A DNA stretch of 64,000 nucleotides, from positions 2,790,001-2,854,000 of the forward strand of contig NZ_CP030033.1 of assembly GCF_003611035.1 (NCBI RefSeq). The letters run 5' to 3'. Below, piece after piece: positions 53,601-61,506 of the stretch. Within the stretch, counting starts at the first letter, position 1; every line of letters starts with the position of its first letter. The notes under the pieces were generated by a model. It saw only the letters and a program-made list of their open reading frames with translations, was not told the origin of the DNA and searched no databases. The DNA comes from Cryobacterium soli. Lineage in GTDB: Bacteria; Actinomycetota; Actinomycetes; Actinomycetales; Microbacteriaceae. Both the position numbers and the translations under genes were made by a program.

Positions 53601-54879
53601 GCGTCAGCTCGACGCGGACTCGACCAACGGGCTGCTCTACGTGGGGTACACGGGAACCGGTGCCGGTATGGGCGGGTTCAGTGTGCACGACCCCAAGACC
53701 GGAGAGCTGCTGCTCGACAAGGCCGACCCGGCCTTCGGTAAGGACGGCTACGGCATCTCGGTGGACGAGGAGAGTCAGCGGGTCTTCGTGTCCAACCGCG
53801 ACTTCAGGCTCAACCCGCCCGGCTCCGAACTCACTGAGGTTGCCGTGACCGTGTCGCAGCGAGTGGGCGTCACCACGCCGACCGATCCGACCGATCCGAC
53901 CGATCCGACCGACCCGACGGACCCGACGGATCCCACCGACCCGACGGACCCGACGGATCCCACCGACCCGACGGACCCGACGGATCCCACGGACCCGACC
54001 GAGCCTGAGGCGCCGTCTGGGCTGGACTACACCCCGGTCGCCCTCACGGCGATCGCCTCGGCGGCCGACAACCCCGACGCCGACACCAAGCCGGTCGGTT
54101 CGGTTGTCGACTCCGACACCGGGCACCTGTTCGTGGGCAACGAGCAGCGGCCGGCCCGGGTGCTGGAGATCGACCCGGTCACCGACACCGTCGTGGCGAC
54201 GCACCTGATCCCGGGCGGCACCTCCGAGGGGGTGCGTGACGTGGCCATCGATACCGCGAAGGACGAGCTCTATGTCGCCTACGGTGCCGCCTGGGCCGTC
54301 GTGAAGCTGAGTGACGACACCCTGGTGCGCGGTCCGTTCGCCTTCTCCGGCAATGTGCGCGGCCTGGACGTCGACCTCGCCAACGGGCGGGTCTTCGGTA
54401 CCACCCGCGGAACCGGGTTCGACGTCATGGACGCCACCACGGGCGCCCTGATCCAGACGGTGACGACGGACGGCGCCAACTGGCGCTCGCACGGCATCGC
54501 CTGGGATCCCGTCGCACAGCGGGTGTACGTCAGCAACTCCGACGTGTCCGGGGCCACGGCATCCGTGCGGGTGTACGACCCGGCCACGTTCACGGTGGAA
54601 GCCGAGGTGCTGACATCGGCCGCGCCCGACCTGCGCAGCGTCGCGGTCGACCCGATCGCCAAGCGCCTCTACCTGGGGCACCAGAGCGATGCGTTCGACG
54701 CCAGTGGTGTGCTGGTGCTCTCGAGCACCGACCTCACGACCATCAAGGACTACCCGACGACCGCCTACGGCAACAAGGTCTACGGCGTCTCGGTGGATGC
54801 GGCGAAGGGCGTGGTCTACGTGTCCGCCCGGGACCGGTTCCCCACCGGCCTGATCGCGTTGCACCGCTCGGAGAAGTAG
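50686..54879 (+). CDS. secreted purple acid phosphatase-like protein with beta-propeller repeats
   Basis: This 1397-residue protein has a signal peptide (LIAALTVATVAGALLAP, ending ASAA) and then the same Fn3-like and metallophosphoesterase domains as its upstream neighbour (IYLGDVQN, LQAGDLIDD, AAGNHEY, FFHHPVFS, LQGHDHNYGR). Three YVTN-like beta-propeller units follow, at about 490-775, 777-1060 and 1110-1397. The first two are almost identical (861-bp offset). A TDP-repeat linker at about 1066-1105 precedes the third. No sorting signal is seen, so it is probably released or held by other contacts. ATG at 50686 follows AGGAAAGG; an in-frame ATG at 50581 is possible. Confidence 0.87.
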   Translation: MANSSSRRARRSGLIAALTVATVAGALLAPIVGVAAPASAATVTPIVQHGPSRIPDRIVLTPAADLATSQAVTWRTSTDVTTAQAQIRVATAEPYRIDYTVVKSTDTEKVTTEEGWEESFHTVNFTGLAAATQYQYRVGDGTNFSEWQHFTTAAATAEDFSFIYLGDVQNGIKSDASRVIRNAFRDRPDAKIVLQAGDLIDDANNDAQWGEVFDAAGYNFGTQNFLSAAGNHEYSGEELSRQWQAQFEYPDNGPTAPEVSALLDGTVYYSDYQGVRFISLNSNVTEAAALAVQTQWLKETLETNPNKWTVVFFHHPVFSLDEGRNNRAIREAWVPLFEANNVDLVLQGHDHNYGRGNTSAAEDGNPADWNAELNYDGPVYAVSVVGSKMYSGAGPRLWTENGATLKKLGGGIELYQLIDVSGDELRYESRTADGEYYDGLTIVKNDAGKAVTDDTAPQVIDPGTGQPCLGCNPNPDPGTDPTDPGDPVGTVDYTVVGGLDSVNKTNAKLPAGSAFSQEKDRLYLGDQNSRTIFELDPDTDEVTRQMTLPENIRDVGIDDANELLYVGQQNRNWVVVSIADATFGQVVRGPFPFIESNRSIDVDPVRGYVYGAIPSRGIEVLDAESGEPIGVIDGTADSYYVAADPANGIVSTVYFSDVPDAVNIEAFDVDNGFVSLWEKTSRASPRQLDADSTNGLLYVGYTGTAAGSGGFSVHDPKTGALLGDFADPSYGKDGYGISVDEESQRVFVSNRDFRLNPPGSELDAMAVTISERVLDETLDYTQVASLDSVNKTNAKLPAGSAFSQEKDRLYLGDQNSRTIFELDPDTDEVTRQMTLPENIRDVGIDDANELLYVGQQNRNWVVVSIADATFGQVVRGPFPFIESNRSIDVDPVRGYVYGAIPSRGIEVLDAESGEPIGVIDGTADSYYVAADPANGIVSTVYFSDVPDAVNIEAFDVDNGFVSLWEKTSRASPRQLDADSTNGLLYVGYTGTGAGMGGFSVHDPKTGELLLDKADPAFGKDGYGISVDEESQRVFVSNRDFRLNPPGSELTEVAVTVSQRVGVTTPTDPTDPTDPTDPTDPTDPTDPTDPTDPTDPTDPTDPTDPTEPEAPSGLDYTPVALTAIASAADNPDADTKPVGSVVDSDTGHLFVGNEQRPARVLEIDPVTDTVVATHLIPGGTSEGVRDVAIDTAKDELYVAYGAAWAVVKLSDDTLVRGPFAFSGNVRGLDVDLANGRVFGTTRGTGFDVMDATTGALIQTVTTDGANWRSHGIAWDPVAQRVYVSNSDVSGATASVRVYDPATFTVEAEVLTSAAPDLRSVAVDPIAKRLYLGHQSDAFDASGVLVLSSTDLTTIKDYPTTAYGNKVYGVSVDAAKGVVYVSARDRFPTGLIALHRSEK
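52180..52970 (+). repeat. internal propeller duplication, unit 1
   Basis: Bases 52180-52790 are identical to 53041-53651, and 52879-52970 are identical to 53740-53831, all at an 861-bp offset. Between the two blocks an 88-bp island differs between copies. The period equals 287 codons, so the frame is kept. Confidence 0.95.
53041..53831 (+). repeat. internal propeller duplication, unit 2
   Basis: This is the second copy of the unit at 52180-52970. The diverged island lies at 53652-53739 and changes residues such as GTAAGSGG to GTGAGMGG and ALLGDFADPSY to ELLLDKADPAF. Confidence 0.95.
53880..54002 (+). repeat. 9-bp coding repeat encoding a (Thr-Asp-Pro)n linker
   Basis: About 13 units of 9 bp (ACCGATCCG, ACGGACCCG, ACGGATCCC and similar) encode T-D-P triplets ending TEPEAP. 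Synonymous variants are arranged in a higher-order pattern of three-unit blocks, which points to repeat expansion. Confidence 0.9.
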
Positions 54880-54902
54880 CCCGGCCGGCCACCGCGGCCA
54901 CA

Positions 54903-54942
54903 GAACCCGGGTCCCGTCACGCAGGTGGCGGGGCCCGGGTTC
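54903..54942 (+). terminator. strong hairpin terminator after the secreted phosphatase gene
   Basis: GAACCCGGGTCCCG (54903-54916) pairs with CGGGGCCCGGGTTC (54929-54942), a 14-bp stem with one G-T pair and a 12-nt loop, 24 bp after the stop. Confidence 0.8.
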
Positions 54943-54999
54943 TCCGCATCTGGGCCGTGGCCTTGACCCCGCCGCAACGTCATAGTTTTGAGTTACAGC

Positions 55000-56268
55000 A
55001 TGAGACCCGTTCCCGTGCTGTACCTCGCGTCGTACACCCTGTCCCTGCTGGGCAATTCGATCGCCGCCGTCGTCTTCCCGCTGATCGTGCTGCAACTGAC
55101 CGGCAGCCTGATGTCCACCGGAATCCTGGTGGCTGCCACGGCCCTTCCCGCGTTCCTGGCCGGACTGTTCGCGGGCGTCGTGATCGACCGCGTCAACCGG
55201 CGTACCTCCTCGGTGGTGGCCGACCTCATCTCGGCGGCGTCCATCGCTGCCCTGCCGCTCGTGGACCTGATCACCGGGCTCGACCTCGGCTGGTTCATCC
55301 TGTTCGGCATCATCGGCGCCTTCGGCGACGTGCCGGGCATGACCGCCAGGGAGGCGATGCTGCCGGCGATCGTGCGTCACTCCACCCTCACGGCCGAGAG
55401 ACTGATCGGCCTGCGCGAGAGCCTGTCCGCGCTGGTGATCATCGTCGGGCCTGCCGCTGCCGGCACTCTGATGGTGCTCTTCGAGGGAACGACAGTGCTC
55501 TGGATCACCGCCGGCACCTCCCTGGCGGCGGCGCTGTTGACGGTGCTCATTCCGCGCCGGGTGGGCGCCCAGCTGCCGGCCGGGGCACCCGGGCATCCGG
55601 ATGCGTCCGCGGTGCTGTCGGTCTGGGCGCAGCTGATGGCCGGCTGGCGGGTGCTCTTTCGCAGCAACCGGTCCCTGCGGGCCGTGACGCTGCTGAGCCT
55701 CGCGATGGTCGCGGTGCTCACCGCTCTGCAGGGCATGCTGCTGCCCGCGCATTTCGCCTTCATCGCCCAGCCGGGGCTGCTCGGGTTCGTGCTCACGGCG
55801 ATCGCCGCCGGCACCATCGTGGGCGGCGGCCTCTACGCCGTGTTCGGGGCCAGGGGCCGCCGGCGCAGCTGGTTCGCCGTGGGACTGACCGGCACGGTGG
55901 CCGGCATCGGCACCGTCGCTGTGCTCCCTGCCCTGCCCGTGCTCTTCGCCGGCGCGTTCCTGTTCGGATTCTCGTCGGGCCTGTTCGGCAGCCTGATCGG
56001 GGTCCTCATGCTCGAGGGCATCCCCGAGCGGATGCGCGGCCGCATCATGGGCACCCAGAACTCCCTGATGATGATCGCCGCGCCGGTGGGCATGGTGGCG
56101 GTCGCCCTCCTCGGTGAGCAGTTCGGGCTGCGTACGGCCGGCGCCTGCGTGGCCGCCGTGTGGCTGGTCGCCGCCATTCTCGCCCTGGCCGCACCCGCGC
56201 TGCGTACTCTGGAGGCACCCGCACCCGCCGCCGAGAAGGAAGGGACCCTGGTCGATGAAAAGCCATGA
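55000..56268 (+). CDS. MFS transporter
   Basis: This 422-residue permease has about 12 transmembrane segments: LASYTLSLLGNSIAAVVFPL first, the cytoplasmic loop VIDRVNRRTSSVVADLISAA after the second helix, and later RSNRSLRAVTLLSLAMVAVL. The build resembles enterobactin-exporter/macrolide-efflux type MFS proteins. ATG at 55000 is used; a TTG at 54988 is in frame. It overlaps the MerR regulator gene by 14 nt. TTGACC at 54963-54968 may be the -35 of a MerR-controlled promoter. The exported compound is unknown. Confidence 0.87.
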   Translation: MRPVPVLYLASYTLSLLGNSIAAVVFPLIVLQLTGSLMSTGILVAATALPAFLAGLFAGVVIDRVNRRTSSVVADLISAASIAALPLVDLITGLDLGWFILFGIIGAFGDVPGMTAREAMLPAIVRHSTLTAERLIGLRESLSALVIIVGPAAAGTLMVLFEGTTVLWITAGTSLAAALLTVLIPRRVGAQLPAGAPGHPDASAVLSVWAQLMAGWRVLFRSNRSLRAVTLLSLAMVAVLTALQGMLLPAHFAFIAQPGLLGFVLTAIAAGTIVGGGLYAVFGARGRRRSWFAVGLTGTVAGIGTVAVLPALPVLFAGAFLFGFSSGLFGSLIGVLMLEGIPERMRGRIMGTQNSLMMIAAPVGMVAVALLGEQFGLRTAGACVAAVWLVAAILALAAPALRTLEAPAPAAEKEGTLVDEKP

Positions 56269-57004
56269 CCTGGCCACGCTCGCCCAGGTGAGCGTGCGTA
56301 CCCTGCGCCACTATCACCAGGTGGGCGTCCTGCCGGAGCCCGAACGCACCCGCAACGGTTACCGCGAATACACGGTGCACGACCTGGTGCGCCTGCTGCG
56401 CATCAAACGGCTGGCCGCCCTCGGTATCCCGCTCGAGCGGATGCCCGCCATGTTCGAGGCCGACCCGGCGGATCAGGCCGCCACGCTGCGGAAACTCGAC
56501 GCCGACCTCGACGCCCAGATCGCCCGGCTGCAGGCGCAGAAGACCCTCATCACCCTCATCCAGGCCAACGAGGGCGCCGCCGATTTCCCGCCGCAACTGG
56601 CCCCCGCGATGGCGGTGTTCGCGGCATCCGGCGTGTCATCGGCGATGACCATGATGGACCGCGACCAGGTGATCCTGCTCGCCCACCTGGTGGGGGAGCA
56701 GGGCCTTGAGCGGCTGGTCGAGCTGTACGACCGGATTGCGGAACCCGGCATTCAAGCCGCTGCCCTGCAGGTCACCGTGCGATTCGACGCTCTCTCCGCG
56801 GAGGCACCCGCGCCGGAGATCGAGCGGCTCGTCACCGATTTCATCGGCCTCTTCGCGCCCCTCCTCGCCGAGCTGAGCGCCGCCCCCGGCATCGCCTTCC
56901 TCGACGAGGCGGCGGCGACCTCACTCCTCGACGCCTACCAGAAGGACACCCTCAACCCGGCCCAGCGCGCGGTGCTGGCGCGCCTGACCGAGCGGCTCGG
57001 CTGA
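56255..57004 (+). CDS. MerR-family regulator of the adjacent exporter
   Basis: This 249-residue protein has the MerR winged helix (DLATLAQVSVRTLRHYHQVG, then VLPEPERTRNGYREYTVHDL) and a coiled coil (LDADLDAQIARLQAQKTLIT). A helical C-terminal effector domain of about 130 residues follows, of the TipAS-like size that binds drugs. ATG at 56255 overlaps the MFS gene. Coupled expression with an exporter suggests drug-induced efflux. It ends 4 bp from the convergent APC permease gene. Confidence 0.87.
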   Translation: MKSHDLATLAQVSVRTLRHYHQVGVLPEPERTRNGYREYTVHDLVRLLRIKRLAALGIPLERMPAMFEADPADQAATLRKLDADLDAQIARLQAQKTLITLIQANEGAADFPPQLAPAMAVFAASGVSSAMTMMDRDQVILLAHLVGEQGLERLVELYDRIAEPGIQAAALQVTVRFDALSAEAPAPEIERLVTDFIGLFAPLLAELSAAPGIAFLDEAAATSLLDAYQKDTLNPAQRAVLARLTERLG

Positions 57005-57008
57005 CCGG

Positions 57009-58550
57009 TCAGGTGTCGCGCGAGGTGCCCTTGGTGAGGGTCTTTCCCTGGAAGAACGCTGGGTCGACGGCCCGCATGATGAACATCAGCACGATGCCGG
57101 CGATGAAGAGCACCATCGCCAGGATGAACACCAGGCCGACACCGCCGATCTCCGACCCGCTGCCGTACTCGGGGTTGGTGCTGTCGATCAGGGTGGTGGC
57201 GAAGATCACGGCGAGGATGATGCCGCCGATGAGCGGCGCGAGCAGCTTGAGCAGGAACGCCCGGGTGCTGGAGAACACCTCGCGGCGGAAGAACCAGACG
57301 CAGGCGAACGCCGTGACGCCGTAGTAGAAGCAGATCATGATGCCCAGGGTGAGGATGGTGTCGGTGAGCACATCGGTGCTGAGCACCCGCATCACCGCGT
57401 AGAAACCCCAGGCCACGACCCCGGCGATCACCGTGGCGAAGCCCGGCGACTTGAACCGCGGGCTGATCGCCGCGAAACGCTTGGGGAAGGCCCGGTAGTG
57501 GCCCATCGAGAGCATGGTGCGCGCCGGCCCCACGAAGGTGGACTGCAGCGACGCGGCAGAGCTGGACAGCACGGCCAGCGACATCAGGATCGCGAACGGG
57601 CCCATCACCGGCCCGGCCAGCGCCGCGAAGACATTGCCCTGGATGTCTTCGTTACCGAGGCCCAGCTCGCCGGTGCCGACGCCGGAGAACATCAGCGCCG
57701 AGACCGAGACCAGGATGTACAGCACGAAGATGATGCCCACCGTGAGGGTGGCCGCCCGGCCAGGGGTGCGCTCCGGGTCCTTGGTCTCCTCGTTCATGGT
57801 GAGGGTCACGTCCCAGCCCCAGTAGATGAAGATCGACAGCGAGACCCCCGCGGCGAACGCGGAGAACGACGGGGTGAGGAACGGGTTGAACCAGCTGGCG
57901 CTGAAGCCGAGCGCGTCGAAGGCGGTGCCGTCGGCGAAGTGCACCAACGCGGCCACGCTGAACCAGATCAGCACGATCAGTTGGAACGCGACGAGCACGT
58001 ACTGCACCATCTTGGTGGTCTCCATGCCGCGATAGGAGACATAACAGGCCAACACCATGAAGACCAGACAGGTGAAGATGTTGATCCACACGTTCGCGGC
58101 CAGGTCGGCCAGATCCGGGTTGCCGAACAACTGGGCGAGCATGAGGTAGAAGAAGTCCACCGCCACCCCGGCCAGGTTCGAGAGCACCACCACGGTGGCC
58201 ACGATCAGGCCCCAGCCGCCCATCCAGCCCAGCCAGGGGCCGAACGCGCGGGTCGCCCAGGTGAAGGAGGTGCCGGCATCCGGCATGGAGTTGTTGAGCT
58301 CACGGTAGCCGAGCGCCACGAGCAGCATCGGGATGAACCCGACCATGAAGATGCCCGGCATCTGGGTGCCCACCGCCGCGACCGTTGGGCCGAGCGAGGC
58401 CGTGAGCGTGTAGGCCGGGGCGATGCAGGAGATGCCGATAACGGTGGCGCCGAGCAGGCCCACCGAACCGGCGCTGAGCCCCTTGGCGGAGAGACCGCCG
58501 GCGCTCGGAGCCGCTGCGGGCGTGGCATTCGAAGCGGATGACTGGGCCAT
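57009..58550 (-). CDS. APC-family amino acid/amine permease
   Basis: This 513-residue membrane protein has about 12 transmembrane helices. Family motifs are GLLGATVIGISCIAPAYTLTA, SFTWATRAFGPWLGWMGGWG and YWGWDVTLTMNEETKDPERTPG. An N-terminal Ala/Ser-rich stretch of about 28 residues is cytoplasmic. ATG at 58550 follows AAAGGACGAG. It lies 35 bp after the UspA gene and, with copper amine oxidase and aldehyde dehydrogenase upstream, is likely to import the amine they oxidise. The GABA permease-like branch is plausible. Confidence 0.87.
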   Translation of the reverse strand: MAQSSASNATPAAAPSAGGLSAKGLSAGSVGLLGATVIGISCIAPAYTLTASLGPTVAAVGTQMPGIFMVGFIPMLLVALGYRELNNSMPDAGTSFTWATRAFGPWLGWMGGWGLIVATVVVLSNLAGVAVDFFYLMLAQLFGNPDLADLAANVWINIFTCLVFMVLACYVSYRGMETTKMVQYVLVAFQLIVLIWFSVAALVHFADGTAFDALGFSASWFNPFLTPSFSAFAAGVSLSIFIYWGWDVTLTMNEETKDPERTPGRAATLTVGIIFVLYILVSVSALMFSGVGTGELGLGNEDIQGNVFAALAGPVMGPFAILMSLAVLSSSAASLQSTFVGPARTMLSMGHYRAFPKRFAAISPRFKSPGFATVIAGVVAWGFYAVMRVLSTDVLTDTILTLGIMICFYYGVTAFACVWFFRREVFSSTRAFLLKLLAPLIGGIILAVIFATTLIDSTNPEYGSGSEIGGVGLVFILAMVLFIAGIVLMFIMRAVDPAFFQGKTLTKGTSRDT

Positions 58551-58585
58551 GGTCTCGTCCTTTGTTCGGATCGAAGGGGTGCGGG

Positions 58586-59458
58586 TCAGCTGCGCAGCGA
58601 GGTCGGAACGACGACGAGCGGAACCGGCAGGGCATGCAGCATGCGGTGCGCGGTGATGCCGAGGAAGATCGTGCGCGGCGCCGCCAACCGGCTGGAGCCC
58701 ACGAAGGCGATCTCGTCGGTGCGCCAGTCCAGCGCCTCCACGGCCTCTTCGACGTTCTTGCCCGTGCCGACCTCGGTGGTGATGGTGCCGTGGCTGCGGG
58801 AGTGCCGTTCGTAGTACGCCAGCACGGCGTCGAGGTGGGCGGTGCTTCCGGCGGCGGCGGGGGATTGCTTCTCACGGCTGGCGTCCACCTCCACCAGGGT
58901 GACGAACCGCAGGCTCACGTCGAGGTTCTCGGTGAACGCCACGAGCGAGTCCAGCAGGGCCTCCCATCCGGGCCGGGTGCCGATGGCGCAGGTGATCCGG
59001 CTGAGCCGCGCGGGGGCGCGGTAACCGTGCGGGGCGAGCGCGACGGGCACCGGGGATGCGTGCAGCAGCGCGTTCGCGACGCTGCCGATGGTGAACCGGT
59101 TCAGGATGCCGCCGCGGGCGGCGCCCACCACGATCCGGTCGGAGTCGAGGTCGTCGGCGGCCTGGATCAGGCCCTCCGAGGTGGAGTCGGCCCAGAGCAG
59201 GTGGGTGGAGGCGGTGACGTCGGCGGGGACCCAGCCGGCGGCCTGCTCGAGCCAGGCCTTGGCCTGGTCGGCGAGCAGGATCTCGTAGTCGCTGCTCGCG
59301 GCGTGGATCTTCGCCGGAGCGGCGCTGACCCGTTGCAGCACCAGGCAGATGCGCAACTCCGCCGCGGTGAGCCGGGCCATGGCGATGCCCAGCTCGAGGG
59401 AGTCGCGGCCGTGGGCGGTGGCCTCGTAGGCCACCACGTAGTTCGGTGTGCGGGTCAC
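58586..59458 (-). CDS. tandem universal stress protein (UspA family)
   Basis: This 290-residue cytoplasmic protein has two Usp domains. The first opens YVVAYEATAHGRDSLELGIA and has DRIVVGAARGGILNRFTIGS. The second has ITCAIGTRPGWEALLDSLVA and ends IAFVGSSRLAAPRTIFLGIT followed by AHRMLHALPVPLVVV. The G-N9-G-S/T ATP-loop pattern is partly kept in both. GTG at 59458 overlaps the amine oxidase stop as GTGA. A stress protein set between an oxidase and a permease is unusual and may regulate transport. Confidence 0.87.
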   Translation of the reverse strand: MTRTPNYVVAYEATAHGRDSLELGIAMARLTAAELRICLVLQRVSAAPAKIHAASSDYEILLADQAKAWLEQAAGWVPADVTASTHLLWADSTSEGLIQAADDLDSDRIVVGAARGGILNRFTIGSVANALLHASPVPVALAPHGYRAPARLSRITCAIGTRPGWEALLDSLVAFTENLDVSLRFVTLVEVDASREKQSPAAAGSTAHLDAVLAYYERHSRSHGTITTEVGTGKNVEEAVEALDWRTDEIAFVGSSRLAAPRTIFLGITAHRMLHALPVPLVVVPTSLRS

Positions 59459-61506
59459 GCTGTTCTCCTCGGTTCGGTGCCGGGCGCATCCGGCTCATGG
59501 CTGCCGTGCTCGTGCCCGGCGTGATCGTGCTCGTGCTCGCCGTGGTCGTGCCCGGTGTGGTCCATTCCCGGTGCGCAGTGCGCCGGGCTCGGCTCCACGT
59601 CGAGCGACGGGTTGCGGTCGAAGAAGCCCACGGGCTTCAGCCAGAACGACACGATGTCGGCCGGCATCACCGGCCATTCCTCCGGCCGGGTGATGTGGTG
59701 GATACCGAAGGTGTACCAGAGCACCACATCGGTGTCGCGCACCGACCGGCCGGCCGTGATCCATTCGGGCAGGCCGTGGTCGACGCCGCTCTGGTTCACG
59801 AACTCGCCGCAGGGCCAGCGTTCGCTCTCGTCGTTGGGGGTGACCCACACCGTGTGGCCGATCACCTGCGCGCGGAGCAGCGCGGGCGCGGTGGGGTGGA
59901 AGAACGACGGGATCGCGCCGCCCGGCACGAGCTTGTACGACACCGGGGTGCCGAGCCCGTTCAGGGTCTGCTCGTTCACGACCTTCCAGGCCCGCTGGGT
60001 GTTCCAGTCGAAGTCGTCGAAGCCCTCGGTCTCGATCGGGGTGTTCTGCTGGGTGATCGCCAGCCCGAGCGGGTTGCCCTCGTCGATCGGTTCGATGCGC
60101 GTCTCGCTGCGGTACACGGTGTTGGCCGGTCCGTCGATGTCCAGGTCCATCCGCGCCACCAGGAAGTGCTGGTGGAACGGCGCATAGGTGCGCTCGTCGA
60201 CGAGGGTGCCGTTGGGATGCGGCTGGCCGGGTTCGAGGTGGGTGACCACCATGATCCCGGTGGCGCGCACCTCGCACTCGATGTTGCCGTCCTGGTAGAA
60301 CCGCCAGTAGACGAGGTACTCGTAGTTGGCCACGGTGACGTGGAAGGACACCACCAACCGGCGCATCCGGCGTACCTCGGCGCCGCCGTCGTGGTCCACG
60401 TGCTTCCACAGCACGGCGTTGTCCTCCTCGTGGATGCAGAACGCGTTGGGGATCGCATACGGCTCGCCGGCGCTGTTGTGCAGCACGGCATCGAGGTACC
60501 GGATCTCGCCCAGGCAGTCGCAGCCGAGCTCCAGCGAGGTGGTCATGAAGCCCAGGCCCCACTCGCCGATGTCGAACGCGGTGCGGCGGAAGTGGTCGAC
60601 GCTCGGGTCGCGGTACGGCACCACCATCTCGGCGAACGACAACCGGTTGGCGACCGTGCGCTCGCGGCCGGCATCCGTGTAGGTCACCCGGTGCAGCGTC
60701 ATGCCCTCGCGGTAGTTGAAGCCCACCCGTAGCGACCAGTTCTGCCACTGCACCCGGTTGCCGTCGACGGTGAAGCTCGGGCCCTCCGGCTGCACGATGT
60801 CCAGCGGCTTCAACGGTGGTCGTGTACTGGCGTTGCGGATGCGCTCCGGTACCAGGTGCGGCACGTACTCGCCCATCCCGTTCGGCGGATCCACCGTGAA
60901 GGTGTCCTCGATCTCGAGCAGGTTCATGGTGTTCACGTCGATCACGAAGTGCAGCCCGCTGACCGGCCCTGCGTAGGGGTTGGCCCCGGCCTGAGCGCGC
61001 ACCCAGACATCCGCCCAGCCGAGCCGCAGCCCCTGGTAGACGTCGGGGATCACGGCATCGCCGTAGGTCCAGGTGTCGATGAAGACGTTGGTCAGGTCCG
61101 TGATGCCGCGTTTGGCGAGGGCCGCCACGACCTCCGGATGCGCCCGCAGCGCGGCATCCGCCTCCTCCCATTCGTCGACCGTGAAGTTGGCCTGCACTCC
61201 GGGAACCTGCGCCCACTCCAGCAGCGTGTCGCTGTCGAGCGACACCACGGCCACCCAGGTGCGGTTCTCCGCGCGATGCAGCACCACGAGCCGGGCGCGA
61301 CGCTCGGGGGCCACGCCGGTGGTCTCGAACGCGGCGACGGCGGCCTTGGCCGGTTCGACGAGTTCGATGGACGCGAAGCGCCACCCCTCGCCCACTCCGT
61401 GCTCCCGGGCGAGGATCGCGGCGGCCTGGGTGAACTCCGCCCCGGTGAGCGGGTCGAGCGGGTGGAAAGTCATGGTGTTCCTCTTCTGGTCGGCGGGCGC
61501 ACTCAT
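59455..61506 (-). CDS. copper-containing amine oxidase (TPQ enzyme) with His-rich tail
   Basis: This enzyme would oxidise a primary amine to aldehyde, ammonia and H2O2. Matches to bacterial phenylethylamine/tyramine oxidases include HPLDPL, LKPLDIVQPEGPSFTVDGN and LELGCDCLGEI. The catalytic base Asp is in TAFDIGEWGLG (about 301), the topaquinone-forming Tyr in VANYEYLVYW (about 384), copper ligands in HQHF, and a third His in the FGIHHITRPEEWPVMP region; numbering is from the Met at 61473. The last 30 or so residues contain ten or more His (DHGEHEHDHAGHEHG), a likely copper store. The start is either ATG 61506 (overlaps ALDH stop, 683 residues) or ATG 61473, which has a better ribosome site. 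Confidence 0.92.
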   Translation of the reverse strand: MSAPADQKRNTMTFHPLDPLTGAEFTQAAAILAREHGVGEGWRFASIELVEPAKAAVAAFETTGVAPERRARLVVLHRAENRTWVAVVSLDSDTLLEWAQVPGVQANFTVDEWEEADAALRAHPEVVAALAKRGITDLTNVFIDTWTYGDAVIPDVYQGLRLGWADVWVRAQAGANPYAGPVSGLHFVIDVNTMNLLEIEDTFTVDPPNGMGEYVPHLVPERIRNASTRPPLKPLDIVQPEGPSFTVDGNRVQWQNWSLRVGFNYREGMTLHRVTYTDAGRERTVANRLSFAEMVVPYRDPSVDHFRRTAFDIGEWGLGFMTTSLELGCDCLGEIRYLDAVLHNSAGEPYAIPNAFCIHEEDNAVLWKHVDHDGGAEVRRMRRLVVSFHVTVANYEYLVYWRFYQDGNIECEVRATGIMVVTHLEPGQPHPNGTLVDERTYAPFHQHFLVARMDLDIDGPANTVYRSETRIEPIDEGNPLGLAITQQNTPIETEGFDDFDWNTQRAWKVVNEQTLNGLGTPVSYKLVPGGAIPSFFHPTAPALLRAQVIGHTVWVTPNDESERWPCGEFVNQSGVDHGLPEWITAGRSVRDTDVVLWYTFGIHHITRPEEWPVMPADIVSFWLKPVGFFDRNPSLDVEPSPAHCAPGMDHTGHDHGEHEHDHAGHEHGSHEPDAPGTEPRRTA

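Noticed and set aside
52807..56277. 1156-codon open frame on the minus strand over the propeller and MFS genes
   Set aside because: It is the complement of the repeat-rich phosphatase and transporter genes. It reads as Arg/His/Gly low complexity with no family signature.
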